This document shows positions 17,159 to 25,498 of a stretch of 53,537 nt of DNA, in pieces. The notes beneath the pieces are model-generated. The model was not told the DNA's origin and searched no databases. It saw only the letters and a list, made by a program, of their open reading frames with translations. This DNA comes from SVEL01 sp045126215. Its GTDB lineage: Bacteria > Bacillota > Clostridia > Lachnospirales > Lachnospiraceae. Numbering within the stretch: position 1 is the first letter of the stretch; each line of letters opens with the position of its first letter. A program made the position numbers and the translations under genes. The stretch lies in assembly GCA_045126215.1 (NCBI GenBank), contig JBGVOD010000008.1, positions 1 through 53,537 of the forward strand, in the 5' to 3' direction.

Positions 17159-17668
17159 ATGAAACGTACAATTATTGATGCTAGTCAGTTAGAATTAGAA
17201 GAAAAAGTAGTATCAATTAAGCGTGTAACTAAAGTTGTTAAAGGTGGACGTAATATGAGATTCGCTGCTTTAGTTGTTGTCGGTGACGGCAAAGGACACG
17301 TAGGCGCTGGATTAGGCAAAGCTGCTGAAATTCCTGAAGCTATTCGTAAAGGAAAAGAAGACGCTATTAAGAAGCTTATCGAAGTGCCAACAGATGCAAA
17401 CTTAAGTATCCCACATGATATTATTGGAAACTTTGGTAGTGCTTCTGTATTACTTAAGAAAGCTCCAGATGGTACTGGTATTATTGCTGGTGGTCCTGCT
17501 CGTAACGTGCTTGAACTTGCTGGTATTAAGAACATCCGTACAAAATCGTTAGGATCAAACAATAAACAGAACGTAGTACTTGCTACAATCGAAGGTTTAT
17601 CTGGTTTAAAAACTCCAGAACAGGTAGCTAAACTTCGCGGTAAGACTGTAGAAGAGATTTTAGGCTAA
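17159..17668 (+). CDS. rpsE: 30S ribosomal protein uS5
   Basis: 169 residues. N-terminal double-stranded RNA-binding-like domain with VKGGRNMRFAALVVVGDGKGHVG and a C-terminal GHMP-like fold. The loop in which ram and spectinomycin mutations map is intact. RBS GAGGAGG. Confidence 0.97.
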   Translation: MKRTIIDASQLELEEKVVSIKRVTKVVKGGRNMRFAALVVVGDGKGHVGAGLGKAAEIPEAIRKGKEDAIKKLIEVPTDANLSIPHDIIGNFGSASVLLKKAPDGTGIIAGGPARNVLELAGIKNIRTKSLGSNNKQNVVLATIEGLSGLKTPEQVAKLRGKTVEEILG

Positions 17669-17683
17669 TAGGAGGTAATTAAG

Positions 17684-17866
17684 ATGGCAGATAAGTTAAA
17701 AATTACATTAGTTAAATCACCAATCGGTGCTGTTCCAAAGCAGGTTAAGACTGTTGAAGCTCTTGGATTAAAGAAACTTCATAAGACAGTTGAAATGCCA
17801 GACAATGCAGCAGTTAGAGGAATGATTCAACAGGTTAGACACTTAGTTAAAGTTGAAGAAATCTAA
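17684..17866 (+). CDS. rpmD: 50S ribosomal protein uL30
   Basis: 60 residues, usual for bacterial L30. KSPIGAVPKQVKTVEALGLKKLHKTVEMPD is diagnostic. RBS AGGAGG. Confidence 0.96.
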   Translation: MADKLKITLVKSPIGAVPKQVKTVEALGLKKLHKTVEMPDNAAVRGMIQQVRHLVKVEEI

Positions 17867-17885
17867 GGAATAGGAGGAGCTATTG

Positions 17886-18326
17886 ATGAATTTATCAGAA
17901 TTAAAGCCAGCAGTTGGCTCAAAGCATAGCGATAATTTCAGAAGAGGACGTGGCCATGGTTCTGGAAACGGCAAAACAGCTGGTAAGGGACATAAGGGTC
18001 AGAAGGCACGTTCAGGTGCTACAAGACCAGGTTTCGAAGGTGGTCAGATGCCTTTATATAGAAGATTACCTAAGAGAGGTTTTACAAATAGAAACACTCT
18101 TGATATCGTAGGTATCAATGTTTCAGCTCTTGAAGTATTCGAAGCAGGTTCAGAAGTAACAATTGAATCTTTAATCGAAGCAGGTATCGTAAAGAACCCA
18201 AGAGATGGCGTTAAAATCCTTGGTAATGGTAACCTTACAAAGAAGCTTACAGTTAAAGCATGTGCTTTTTCTGAAGGCGCTAAGAGTAAAATCGAGGCTG
18301 TAGGTGGAACTTGTGAGGTGATCTAA
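17886..18326 (+). CDS. rplO: 50S ribosomal protein uL15
   Basis: 146 residues. MNLSELKPAVGSKH start after AGGAGGAGC; an overlapping TTG at 17883 is not needed. Glycine-rich N-terminus RRGRGHGSGNGKTAGKGHKGQKARSG is typical. Stop overlaps the secY start by one base. Confidence 0.97.
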   Translation: MNLSELKPAVGSKHSDNFRRGRGHGSGNGKTAGKGHKGQKARSGATRPGFEGGQMPLYRRLPKRGFTNRNTLDIVGINVSALEVFEAGSEVTIESLIEAGIVKNPRDGVKILGNGNLTKKLTVKACAFSEGAKSKIEAVGGTCEVI

Positions 18327-19684
18327 TGTTCAAAACACTAAAAAATGCATTTAAAGTTAAAGAGATAAGACAGAGATTGTTCTTTACATTTTTAATGCTT
18401 GTAGTGGTTAGAATAGGTTGCCAGATTACAGTGCCATTTGTTGAGCCAAGTGTAATTAGACAATTAATGGGCAACTTCACTAATTCTGAAGGTGCCCAGT
18501 GGCTCAATGCATTAAGTGGTGGAAATCTTGAAAAGCTTACCATTTTTGCATTGGGTATTAATCCATATATTACATCATCAATTATTATGCAGTTACTTAC
18601 AATAGCTATTCCAAAGCTCGAAGAATTGCATAAGGATGGTGAAACAGGAAGAAAGAAAATTGCCGAAATCACAAGATATGTAACAGTTGTTCTTGCAATT
18701 ATCCAGTCATTAGCAATGGGTATTGGATTTGGTAATCAGAATGCTTTCGGTGTAAAGGCAGATATGAGCACATTTAGATTTGTTTGTGTTGTTGCAACTG
18801 TTGTTATTACAATGACAGCTGGTTCTGCGTTACTTATGTGGATTGGTGAAAGAATTACAGAAAAAGGTGTTGGAAATGGTATTTCAATTATCCTTGTAAT
18901 TAATATCCTTTCAAGAATTCCGGAGGATCTTAAGAATCTTTATGATACAAAAGTAAAGATAACAGATACTAACGGAAAGTCTGTAGGTGCAGCACTAGTT
19001 GCAGCATTAGTTATTATTGCGGTAATAGTGGCAATCTTTGTATTGGTAGTAATCTTAAATGGTGGTACAAGAAAGATAGCTGTTCAGTATTCAAAGAAGC
19101 TTCAGGGAAGAAGATTAGTTGGCGGTCAGTCATCATGCATTCCTTTGAAGGTTAATACTGCAGGTGTTATTCCTATCATCTTTGCTTCATCACTTATGAC
19201 ATTCCCTGTTATTATTTCTAATTTTTTTGGAAAGAGTGCTGGAGATGGAACATTGTGGGGCAAGATACTTAGATTATTAAGCTCTAACCAGTGGTTTAAT
19301 TTAAATGATTTTAAATATACATTAGGATTTTTAGTATATGCAGTATTAGTAATAATATTCGCATATTTCTATACATCAATTACATTCAATCCGATTGAAG
19401 TAGCTGATAATATGAAAAAACAGGGTGGTTTTATTCCTGGTATTAGACCTGGTAAGCCAACTGAAGAGTATTTAACAAAAATACTTAACTATATAGTATT
19501 TATCGGTGCTGTTGGATTACTTGTAATTGCAACTATTCCAATTGTGTTCTCAGGAGTATTTAATGCTTCAGTATCATTTGGTGGTACATCACTTATCATT
19601 GTGGTTGGTGTTATTCTTGAAACAGAGAGTAAGATTGAATCAATGATGGTTGTGCGCAATTACAAAGGTTTTTTAAATGACTAA
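18326..19684 (+). CDS. secY: Preprotein translocase subunit SecY
   Basis: 452 residues, ten hydrophobic segments; the channel through which Sec substrates cross or enter the membrane. Cytosolic loops GNGISIILVINILSR and PIEVADNMKKQGGFIPGIRPGKPT match the SecA/ribosome-binding loops. Starts on the last base of rplO (ATG within CTAATG), coupled to it. A GC-rich hairpin follows before adk. Confidence 0.97.
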   Translation: MFKTLKNAFKVKEIRQRLFFTFLMLVVVRIGCQITVPFVEPSVIRQLMGNFTNSEGAQWLNALSGGNLEKLTIFALGINPYITSSIIMQLLTIAIPKLEELHKDGETGRKKIAEITRYVTVVLAIIQSLAMGIGFGNQNAFGVKADMSTFRFVCVVATVVITMTAGSALLMWIGERITEKGVGNGISIILVINILSRIPEDLKNLYDTKVKITDTNGKSVGAALVAALVIIAVIVAIFVLVVILNGGTRKIAVQYSKKLQGRRLVGGQSSCIPLKVNTAGVIPIIFASSLMTFPVIISNFFGKSAGDGTLWGKILRLLSSNQWFNLNDFKYTLGFLVYAVLVIIFAYFYTSITFNPIEVADNMKKQGGFIPGIRPGKPTEEYLTKILNYIVFIGAVGLLVIATIPIVFSGVFNASVSFGGTSLIIVVGVILETESKIESMMVVRNYKGFLND

Positions 19685-19693
19685 TTATTATTG

Positions 19694-19730
19694 CCCGCGG
19701 TAGGTTACAAACTTGTCGCGGGTTATTATA
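19694..19730 (+). terminator. Hairpin between secY and adk (possible attenuator)
   Basis: CCCGCG (19694-19699) / CGCGGG (19717-19722) with a 17-nt loop, followed by TTATTATA. Weak T-run, so partial read-through into adk is likely. Confidence 0.45.
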
Positions 19731-19765
19731 CTAAATAGAATGATTTAGAAATAAAGGAGAAGTGT

Positions 19766-20410
19766 ATGAAAATAATTATGTTAGGTGCTCCTGGAGCAGG
19801 CAAAGGTACACAGGCAAAGATGCTTGCTGATAAGTACCAGATTCCACACATTTCAACAGGTGACATTTTTAGAGCAAATATCAAAAATGGTACAGAACTT
19901 GGACAGAAAGCAAAGACATATATGGATCAGGGATTATTAGTTCCAGATGAACTTGTCTGCGATTTAGTTGTAGACAGAGTTAAAGCTGATGATTGTAAAG
20001 AAGGATATATTCTTGACGGATTTCCAAGAACAATTCCACAGGCTGAAAGCTTAGATAAAGCTTTAGAAGCTATTGGTGAAAAGATAGATTATGCTATAAA
20101 TGTAGAAGTTCCGGATGAAAATATCGTTAGAAGAATGTCTGGAAGAAGAGCTTGTGTAGCATGTGGTGCTACTTATCACATTGTTCACATTCCTACAAAG
20201 GTAGAGGGGATTTGTGACAGATGTGGTAAAGAATTAATCCTTAGAGATGATGACAAGCCAGAAACAGTTACAAAGAGACTTAACGTATATCATGAACAGA
20301 CACAGCCACTTATTGAGTACTATACAAATAAGGGAGCTTTAGTAGAAGTTGATGGTACAAAAGATATGAACGATGTGTTCAATGCAATTGTAGAAATTTT
20401 AGGTAAATAA
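19766..20410 (+). CDS. adk: Adenylate kinase, zinc-LID form
   Basis: 214 residues. ATP + AMP to 2 ADP. P-loop GAPGAGKGTQA at 7-17; AMP-binding GFPRTIPQAE; LID domain carries CVACG ... CDRCG, a four-cysteine zinc site typical of Gram-positive enzymes. RBS AAAGGAG. Only 2 bp precede map. Confidence 0.97.
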   Translation: MKIIMLGAPGAGKGTQAKMLADKYQIPHISTGDIFRANIKNGTELGQKAKTYMDQGLLVPDELVCDLVVDRVKADDCKEGYILDGFPRTIPQAESLDKALEAIGEKIDYAINVEVPDENIVRRMSGRRACVACGATYHIVHIPTKVEGICDRCGKELILRDDDKPETVTKRLNVYHEQTQPLIEYYTNKGALVEVDGTKDMNDVFNAIVEILGK

Positions 20411-20412
20411 TT

Positions 20413-21165
20413 ATGTCGGTGACTATTAAATCAGAGCATGAGATTGAGTTAATGAGAGAGGCAGGAAAAATTCTTGCAAAGACTCACGATGAACTTGCAA
20501 AACAAATCAAACCAGGAATGTCTACTTATGAAATTGATAAAATTGGCGAAGAAATAATCAGAAGCTATGGATGCATTCCATCATTTTTAAATTATAATGG
20601 ATATCCTGCATCTATATGTGTTTCGTTAAATGATGAAGTAGTACATGGTATTCCAAGAAAAGACTGTATAGTTGTTGAAGGTGACATAATATCTCTTGAT
20701 GCAGGAGTTATATACAAAGGTTACCATTCGGATGCAGCTAGGACAGTTGCTGTAGGTGAAATAAGTGATGAGGCAAAGAAGCTTATTGAGGTTACAAAGC
20801 AAAGCTTTTTTGAGGGATTGAAATTTGCAAAGGAAGGTTATCATCTTCACGATATTTCAAATGCAATAAGTGATTACTGTGAACAGTTTGGATACGGCGT
20901 AGTAAGGGATCTTGTTGGACATGGAATTGGTAGGAATCTTCATGAGGAACCTGAAATTCCAAATTTCCGTCAAAAAAGAAGAGGTATAAAGCTTCAAGCA
21001 GGCATGACACTTGCAGTTGAGCCTATGGTAAATATGGGAACATACGAAGTTGCTTGGCTTGATGACGATTGGACAGTAGTTACAGAGGATGGTTCTTTAT
21101 CAGCCCATTATGAGAATACAATTCTTATAACAAAGGGCGAACCTGAAATCTTATCATTGATATAG
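20413..21165 (+). CDS. map: Methionine aminopeptidase, type I
   Basis: 250 residues. Removes initiator methionine. Pita-bread fold with metal ligands in SLDAGVIYKGYHSDAART (two Asp), GHGIGRNLHEEP (His), TLAVEPMV (Glu) and the C-terminal HYENTILIT (Glu). Lacks the N-terminal SEC-C extension. Start ATG follows adk by 2 bp with only a weak ribosome binding site, so translation is probably coupled. Confidence 0.96.
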   Translation: MSVTIKSEHEIELMREAGKILAKTHDELAKQIKPGMSTYEIDKIGEEIIRSYGCIPSFLNYNGYPASICVSLNDEVVHGIPRKDCIVVEGDIISLDAGVIYKGYHSDAARTVAVGEISDEAKKLIEVTKQSFFEGLKFAKEGYHLHDISNAISDYCEQFGYGVVRDLVGHGIGRNLHEEPEIPNFRQKRRGIKLQAGMTLAVEPMVNMGTYEVAWLDDDWTVVTEDGSLSAHYENTILITKGEPEILSLI

Positions 21166-21278
21166 AAACATAAATTTGTGTTTCTTCTATATATATAAGT
21201 AATAGAAATAAACTAAGAATCAATCGTATAGATTGTTAATCATAAAGTCATTAAGAAAGCAAAACTGGAGGTTAAAAA

Positions 21279-21497
21279 ATGGCAAAGTCTGATGTTATCG
21301 AAATTGAAGGTACAGTTATTGAAAAGTTACCAAATGCAATGTTTCAGGTAGAACTTGAAAATGGTCATAAGGTATTAGCGCATATTAGTGGTAAGCTTAG
21401 AATGAATTTCATTCGTATTTTACCAGGAGATAAGGTTACTATTGAATTATCGCCATACGATTTATCAAAAGGACGTATCGTGTGGAGAGATAAATAA
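21279..21497 (+). CDS. infA: Translation initiation factor IF-1
   Basis: 72 residues, single OB fold, MAKSDVIEIEGTVIEKLPNAMFQVELENGH. Binds the 30S A site during initiation. RBS GGAGG. The KOW/L14e-like gene found between map and infA in some Clostridia and Bacilli is absent; the 113-bp gap before infA holds only small inverted repeats (AGAAACA 21164-21170 / TGTTTCT 21179-21185). Confidence 0.97.
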   Translation: MAKSDVIEIEGTVIEKLPNAMFQVELENGHKVLAHISGKLRMNFIRILPGDKVTIELSPYDLSKGRIVWRDK

Positions 21498-21523
21498 TCC
21501 GATAAAAAGTTTTTTATTAGCTA

Positions 21524-21552
21524 TTGCAATACTAAAAATTGTATGCTATACT
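21524..21552 (+). promoter_or_regulatory. Internal promoter before rpmJ-rpsM
   Basis: TTGCAA (21524-21529), 17-bp spacer ending in TGC (extended -10), TATACT (21547-21552). It would give the alpha-operon genes independent transcription. Confidence 0.65.
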
Positions 21553-21586
21553 CATAGTCGGACTTTTTTTGAAAGGAGGATTTACT

Positions 21587-21700
21587 GTGAAGGTTAGATC
21601 ATCAGTTAAACCAATTTGCGAAAAATGCAAAATCATTAAGAGAAAGGGTAGTATCAGAGTAATCTGTGAAAATCCTAAACACAAACAAAGACAGGGTTAA
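21587..21700 (+). CDS. rpmJ: 50S ribosomal protein bL36
   Basis: 37 residues, GTG start 6 bp after AAAGGAGGA. Sequence begins MKVRSSVKPICEKCKIIKRK and has the zinc ligands C11, C14, C27 and H32 of the C+ form. Too short for ordinary ORF thresholds but unmistakable between infA and rpsM. Confidence 0.96.
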   Translation: MKVRSSVKPICEKCKIIKRKGSIRVICENPKHKQRQG

Positions 21701-22008
21701 TTTTGTTACTTGTTTGCGTCTAAGCATGCGGCTGCAGCAAGGAAACACAAGGAACTGTTGAACCATATACTCTCAACGGTGAAACAGGAAATTATGTGGA
21801 ATTGCTTTTATTATAGTAGATATATTATCTACAACCATTTAGTGGTGAATGCAGGACGGAATAAGTATTTTGTCCTGTAGTGCGTATTTTACGCAGAAAT
21901 TAGAAACTGAAGAGATATATTGAACGTACACATTTCAGACGTTATTTAACGGGCTACGATGAGGTATATTTCTTAAACGAAGATTATTGATGGAGGTGTA
22001 ATACACAC
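21701..22008 (+). promoter_or_regulatory. Long structured spacer before rpsM (candidate alpha-operon leader)
   Basis: 308 nt without a gene. Hairpins visible: ACTGTTGA (21754-21761) / TCAACGGT (21773-21780); GTAGATA (21816-21822) / TATCTAC (21826-21832); CAGGAC (21852-21857) / GTCCTG (21872-21877); TGCGTA-TTT-TACGCA (21881-21895); and a domain closed by AGAGATATA (21911-21919) / TATATTTCT (21965-21973) containing AACGT/ACGTT (21923-21943). RBS GGAGGTG follows. In E. coli S4 binds an alpha-operon leader pseudoknot before rpsM; S4 is encoded two genes downstream here, so the same logic is possible but unproven. Confidence 0.6.
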
Positions 22009-22377
22009 ATGGCTCGTATTTCAGGTGTTGACTTACCAAGAGAAAAGCGTATTGAAATCGGATTAACTTACATCTATGGTATCGGTAGAGTAAGCGCTAC
22101 AAAGATTCTTGAAGCTGCTGGCGTAGATCCTGACATCCGTGTTAAGGATTTAACAGATGATGAAGTTAAGAAGATTAGCGCAGTAATCGATGAAAACCAT
22201 ATGGTTGAAGGTGATTTAAGAAGAGAAATCGCTTTAAATATTAAGAGATTACAAGAAATCGGATGCTACAGAGGCATTCGTCACAGAAAGGGACTTCCTG
22301 TTCGTGGTCAGAAGACAAAGACAAATGCAAGAACAAGAAAAGGTCCTAAGAGAACTGTTGCAAATAAGAAGAAATAG
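22009..22377 (+). CDS. rpsM: 30S ribosomal protein uS13
   Basis: 122 residues. MARISGVDLPREKRIEIGLTYIYGIG start, helix-two-turn-helix and basic tail RGQKTKTNARTRKGPKR that reaches the P-site tRNA. RBS TGGAGGTG. Confidence 0.97.
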   Translation: MARISGVDLPREKRIEIGLTYIYGIGRVSATKILEAAGVDPDIRVKDLTDDEVKKISAVIDENHMVEGDLRREIALNIKRLQEIGCYRGIRHRKGLPVRGQKTKTNARTRKGPKRTVANKKK

Positions 22378-22415
22378 TAAATATTGATAGAACCCATAAG
22401 GGAGGTTAGTTTAAA

Positions 22416-22808
22416 ATGGCTAAAGTTACAAAGAAAGTGACAAAAAAGCGTGTAAAGAAAAACGTTGAACGCGGACAGGCACATATTCAGGCATCTTTTA
22501 ACAATACAATTGTTACATTAACAGATACTGAAGGTAATGCTTTATCATGGGCAAGTGCTGGTGGTCTAGGATTTAGAGGTTCAAAGAAATCTACTCCTTA
22601 TGCAGCTCAGATGGCAGCTGAAACTGCTACAAAGGCAGCTTTAGTTCACGGCTTAAAATCAGTAGATGTTATGGTTAAAGGTCCTGGTTCAGGACGTGAA
22701 GCAGCAATCCGTGCTCTTTCAGCATGTGGTCTTGAAGTAACAAGTATCAAAGATGTTACTCCAGTTCCTCACAATGGTTGCCGCCCACCAAAACGTAGAA
22801 GAGTCTAA
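22416..22808 (+). CDS. rpsK: 30S ribosomal protein uS11
   Basis: 130 residues. Motifs GQAHIQASFNNTIVTLTD and C-terminal VTPVPHNGCRPPKRRRV are diagnostic; platform protein near the Shine-Dalgarno cleft. RBS GGGAGG. Confidence 0.97.
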   Translation: MAKVTKKVTKKRVKKNVERGQAHIQASFNNTIVTLTDTEGNALSWASAGGLGFRGSKKSTPYAAQMAAETATKAALVHGLKSVDVMVKGPGSGREAAIRALSACGLEVTSIKDVTPVPHNGCRPPKRRRV

Positions 22809-22824
22809 TAGGAGGTGCACTTAG

Positions 22825-23418
22825 ATGGCAGTAAATAGAGTTCCTGTACTTAAAAGATGTAGATCACTTGGTTTAGATCCAATTTATTTAGGAATTGACA
22901 AAAAGTCAAATAGAGAATTAAAAAGAGCAAATAAGAAGATTAGCGAGTATGGTCTTCAGTTAAGAGAGAAGCAGAAAGCTAAATTTATCTATGGTGTATT
23001 AGAAAAACCATTTAGAAATTATTTCAAGAAGGCTCAGAAAATGCAGGGTATGGCAGGTGAAAACCTTATGATCCTCCTTGAGCTTAGACTTGATAATGTA
23101 CTTTTCCGTTTAGGATATGGTAGAACTAGAAAAGAAGCTAGACAGATCGTTGATCATAAGCATGTTTTAGTTAACGGTAAGTGCGTAAACATCCCTTCTT
23201 ACATTGTTAAGGCTGGAGATGTTATCGAAATCAGAGAAAAGAGCAAATCTTCACAGAGATATAAAGATATCCTTGAAGTAACAGAAGGAAGACTTGTTCC
23301 TGAATGGCTTGAAGCAGATCATGAAAACCTTAAGGGAACTGTAAAGCAGATACCAAACAGAGAAGTTATAGATGTACCTGTAAATGAGATGCTTATCGTC
23401 GAATTATATTCAAAATAA
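22825..23418 (+). CDS. rpsD: 30S ribosomal protein uS4
   Basis: 197 residues, compact zinc-free form (a single Cys12 rather than the Cys cluster). S4 RNA-binding domain LDNVLFRLGYGRTRKEARQIVDHKHVLVNG. Primary 16S binder and autoregulator in other bacteria. Its position inside the alpha operon agrees with Clostridia and Proteobacteria rather than Bacillus, where rpsD stands alone. Confidence 0.97.
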   Translation: MAVNRVPVLKRCRSLGLDPIYLGIDKKSNRELKRANKKISEYGLQLREKQKAKFIYGVLEKPFRNYFKKAQKMQGMAGENLMILLELRLDNVLFRLGYGRTRKEARQIVDHKHVLVNGKCVNIPSYIVKAGDVIEIREKSKSSQRYKDILEVTEGRLVPEWLEADHENLKGTVKQIPNREVIDVPVNEMLIVELYSK

Positions 23419-23458
23419 TAAGTAGTCTGACGAATCCATAAAAAGGAGGGGCTTTATA

Positions 23459-24421
23459 GTGTTTGATTTCGAAAAACCAAATATTGAGATTGCAGAAATC
23501 TCAGAAGATAAAAGATATGGTAAGTTTGTAGTTGAACCTCTTGAAAGAGGATATGGTACAACACTGGGTAACTCACTTAGAAGAATTATGCTTTCTTCAT
23601 TACCAGGCGCAGCTGTTAGCCAGGTAAGAATCGATGGTGTTCTTCATGAATTCAGTTCTATTCCTGGTGTTAAGGAAGATGTTACTGAAATCATTATGAA
23701 TCTTAAGAGCTTAGCTATTAAGAATAATAGTGAAACAAATGAACCTAAGATAGCATATATTGAATGTTCTGGTGAAGGTGTTGTTACTGCAGCTGATATT
23801 CAGGCTGATGCAGATATTGAAATCTTAAATCCTGATTTAGTAATCGCTACATTAAATGGTGGTGCAGATAGCAAAATCTATATGGAACTTACTATCACAA
23901 AAGGTAGAGGATATGTTAGCGCAGATAAGAACAAGAATGATGAATTACCAATCGGCGTGATTGCTGTTGATTCAATTTACACTCCTGTTGAAAGAGTTAA
24001 CTTATCAATTCAAAATACACGTGTAGGTCAGATCACTGATTTTGACAAACTTACACTTGATGTATATACAAATGGAACATTAGCACCAGATGAAGCTGTA
24101 AGTCTTGCAGCTAAGGTGTTAAGTGAACATTTAAATCTTTTCATTGACCTTTCAGAAAGTGCTCAGAAGGTAGACATTATGGTTGAAAAGGAAGAAAATG
24201 AAAAGGAAAAAGTTATGGAATTGAACATTGATGAACTTGAATTATCTGTTCGTTCATATAACTGTTTAAAAAGAGCTGGTATTAATACAGTTTCCGAACT
24301 TACTAATAAGACACCTGATGATATGATGAAGGTTAGAAACTTAGGACGTAAGTCACTTGAAGAAGTACTTAATAAGCTTAAGGAATTAGGCTTAAGCTTA
24401 AGTGAAAGTGAAGAAAACTAA
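23459..24421 (+). CDS. rpoA: DNA-directed RNA polymerase subunit alpha
   Basis: 320 residues. N-terminal dimerisation domain with GYGTTLGNSLRRIMLSSLPG, and C-terminal domain with ELSVRSYNCLKRAGINTVSEL ... VRNLGRKSLEEV that binds UP elements and activators. GTG start after AAAGGAGGG. Confidence 0.97.
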   Translation: MFDFEKPNIEIAEISEDKRYGKFVVEPLERGYGTTLGNSLRRIMLSSLPGAAVSQVRIDGVLHEFSSIPGVKEDVTEIIMNLKSLAIKNNSETNEPKIAYIECSGEGVVTAADIQADADIEILNPDLVIATLNGGADSKIYMELTITKGRGYVSADKNKNDELPIGVIAVDSIYTPVERVNLSIQNTRVGQITDFDKLTLDVYTNGTLAPDEAVSLAAKVLSEHLNLFIDLSESAQKVDIMVEKEENEKEKVMELNIDELELSVRSYNCLKRAGINTVSELTNKTPDDMMKVRNLGRKSLEEVLNKLKELGLSLSESEEN

Positions 24422-24514
24422 TATTAGCTAAGTAGTAATTTATGGAATAAAAAGCATCTTATCAATAAATCCGAAGAGTATGATTTGATGTTCCACAAAT
24501 GGAGGTAAAATAAA

Positions 24515-25051
24515 ATGGCTCAGTATAGAAAGCTTAGTAGAACAGCAGCACAGAGAAAAGCATTAATTAGATTACAGGTAACATCATTACTTCAGAATGG
24601 TAAGATTGTTACAACAGAAGCTAAGGCAAAGGAAATCCGTAAGGTTGCTGAAGGTTTAATCGCATTAGCAGTTAAGGAAAAGGATAACTTTGATGAAGTT
24701 ACTGTACAGGCTAAAGTTGCTGTAAAAGATAAAGATGGTAAGAGAGTTAAAGAAGTAGTTGATGGCAAGAAGGTTACAAAGTTTGAACTTGTTGACAAAC
24801 AGATTAAGAAAGATCAGCCTTCAAGACTTCATGCTAGAAGACAGATGAAGAAAGTTCTTTACACAGTTAAAGAAGTTCCTGCTGATCAGGCTGGTAAGAA
24901 GAAGAATACAAAGACTATCGATTTAACAGAAAAGTTATTCAATGAATATGCTCCAAAGTATGCAGATCGTAAGGGTGGTTATACAAGAATCATCAAGATT
25001 GGCCAGAGAAAAGGCGATGCTGCTATGGAAGTTTTACTTGAATTAGTATAA
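24515..25051 (+). CDS. rplQ: 50S ribosomal protein bL17, with an internal insertion
   Basis: 178 residues against about 115-130 in most bacteria. N-terminus QYRKLSRTAAQRKALIRLQVTSLLQNGKI and C-terminus GGYTRIIKIGQRKGDAAMEVLLEL are canonical; the extra 50-60 residues lie in the middle (about 60-150, Lys/Val-rich with KDKDGKRVKEVVDGKK). In the 93-bp gap before it, TGGAA (24443-24447) with CATC (24455-24458) can pair with GATGTTCCA (24487-24495). RBS GGAGG. A perfect terminator follows. Confidence 0.95.
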   Translation: MAQYRKLSRTAAQRKALIRLQVTSLLQNGKIVTTEAKAKEIRKVAEGLIALAVKEKDNFDEVTVQAKVAVKDKDGKRVKEVVDGKKVTKFELVDKQIKKDQPSRLHARRQMKKVLYTVKEVPADQAGKKKNTKTIDLTEKLFNEYAPKYADRKGGYTRIIKIGQRKGDAAMEVLLELV

Positions 25052-25070
25052 TCTATATTATAGTCAATTA

Positions 25071-25107
25071 GAGGTTACTGCGTATGCAGTAGCCTCTTGT
25101 TTTTTTT
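25071..25107 (+). terminator. Terminator of the ribosomal cluster
   Basis: 11-bp stem GAGGTTACTGC (25071-25081) / GCAGTAGCCTC (25086-25096), one G-T pair, loop GTAT, then TTGTTTTTTTT. Confidence 0.95.
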
Positions 25108-25122
25108 GTCAAACGAATAAAA

Positions 25123-25151
25123 TTGACAAGTTATTTTGACAATAGTATATT
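25123..25151 (+). promoter_or_regulatory. Promoter of the decayed bacteriocin operon
   Basis: TTGACA (25123-25128), 17-bp spacer, TATATT (25146-25151). A hairpin ATTAAATGGA/TCCGTTTAAT with a G-T pair lies just downstream (about 25191-25222). Promoter appears intact although the gene it served is not. Confidence 0.6.
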
Positions 25152-25261
25152 GTCTGTATAGATTAGTGTGTAAGAGCACATATATCTGAATTAAATGGAG
25201 TGCTATGTACTTCCGTTTAATCTTTATATTAAACAAACAATTAATAATATGTTTGGTATAA

Positions 25262-25363
25262 GCAGCATCAATTATAGCACTGCTTGGTGGTGGTAGCTTG
25301 ATTGCATACATTGTGAAAAAGGCATTTAAAAAGGGTGCTACAAAAGTTATAGTAGCAGCATAA
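25262..25363 (+). pseudogene. C-terminal remnant of a circular bacteriocin precursor
   Basis: An open stretch of 33 codons with no start, entered directly after an in-frame TAA (25259-25261). It includes GGGSLIAYIVKKAFKKG and ends KVIVAA. The hydrophobic helix with a glycine patch, then an amphipathic Lys-rich helix and a short aliphatic end, match the C-terminus of head-to-tail circular bacteriocins (amylocyclicin, circularin A, AS-48 type, which end similarly in KKYGKKYAAAW or KKKGKRAVIAW). The N-terminal half of the core and the leader are missing. Neighbouring DUF95 and ABC remnants support the call. Confidence 0.65.
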
Positions 25364-25374
25364 TAAGAATATTT

Positions 25375-25460
25375 GGCTGTTATAGAATAAAATATTCCAA
25401 AAATATTGTATATATATGGATATTGATTTTTGGATTATGTATTCTGTAGCAGCCTATTTA
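25375..25460 (+). terminator. Long hairpin after the bacteriocin remnant
   Basis: GGCTG (25375-25379) / CAGCC (25450-25454) and TAGAATA (25383-25389) / TATTCTG (25440-25446), followed by TATTTATTTTG. Such partial terminators often sit between a bacteriocin structural gene and its export genes. Confidence 0.4.
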
Positions 25461-25498
25461 TTTTGATAGATTACATTTATATTTAGAGAGAGGGATAC

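Noticed and set aside
21164..21185. AGAAACA/TGTTTCT hairpin after map as a terminator
   Set aside because: Weak AU stem without a T-run; infA lacks another obvious promoter, so read-through is likely.
25206..25261. 18-residue frame running into the stop before the bacteriocin fragment
   Set aside because: It does not look like a bacteriocin leader and includes the hairpin sequence; probably chance.
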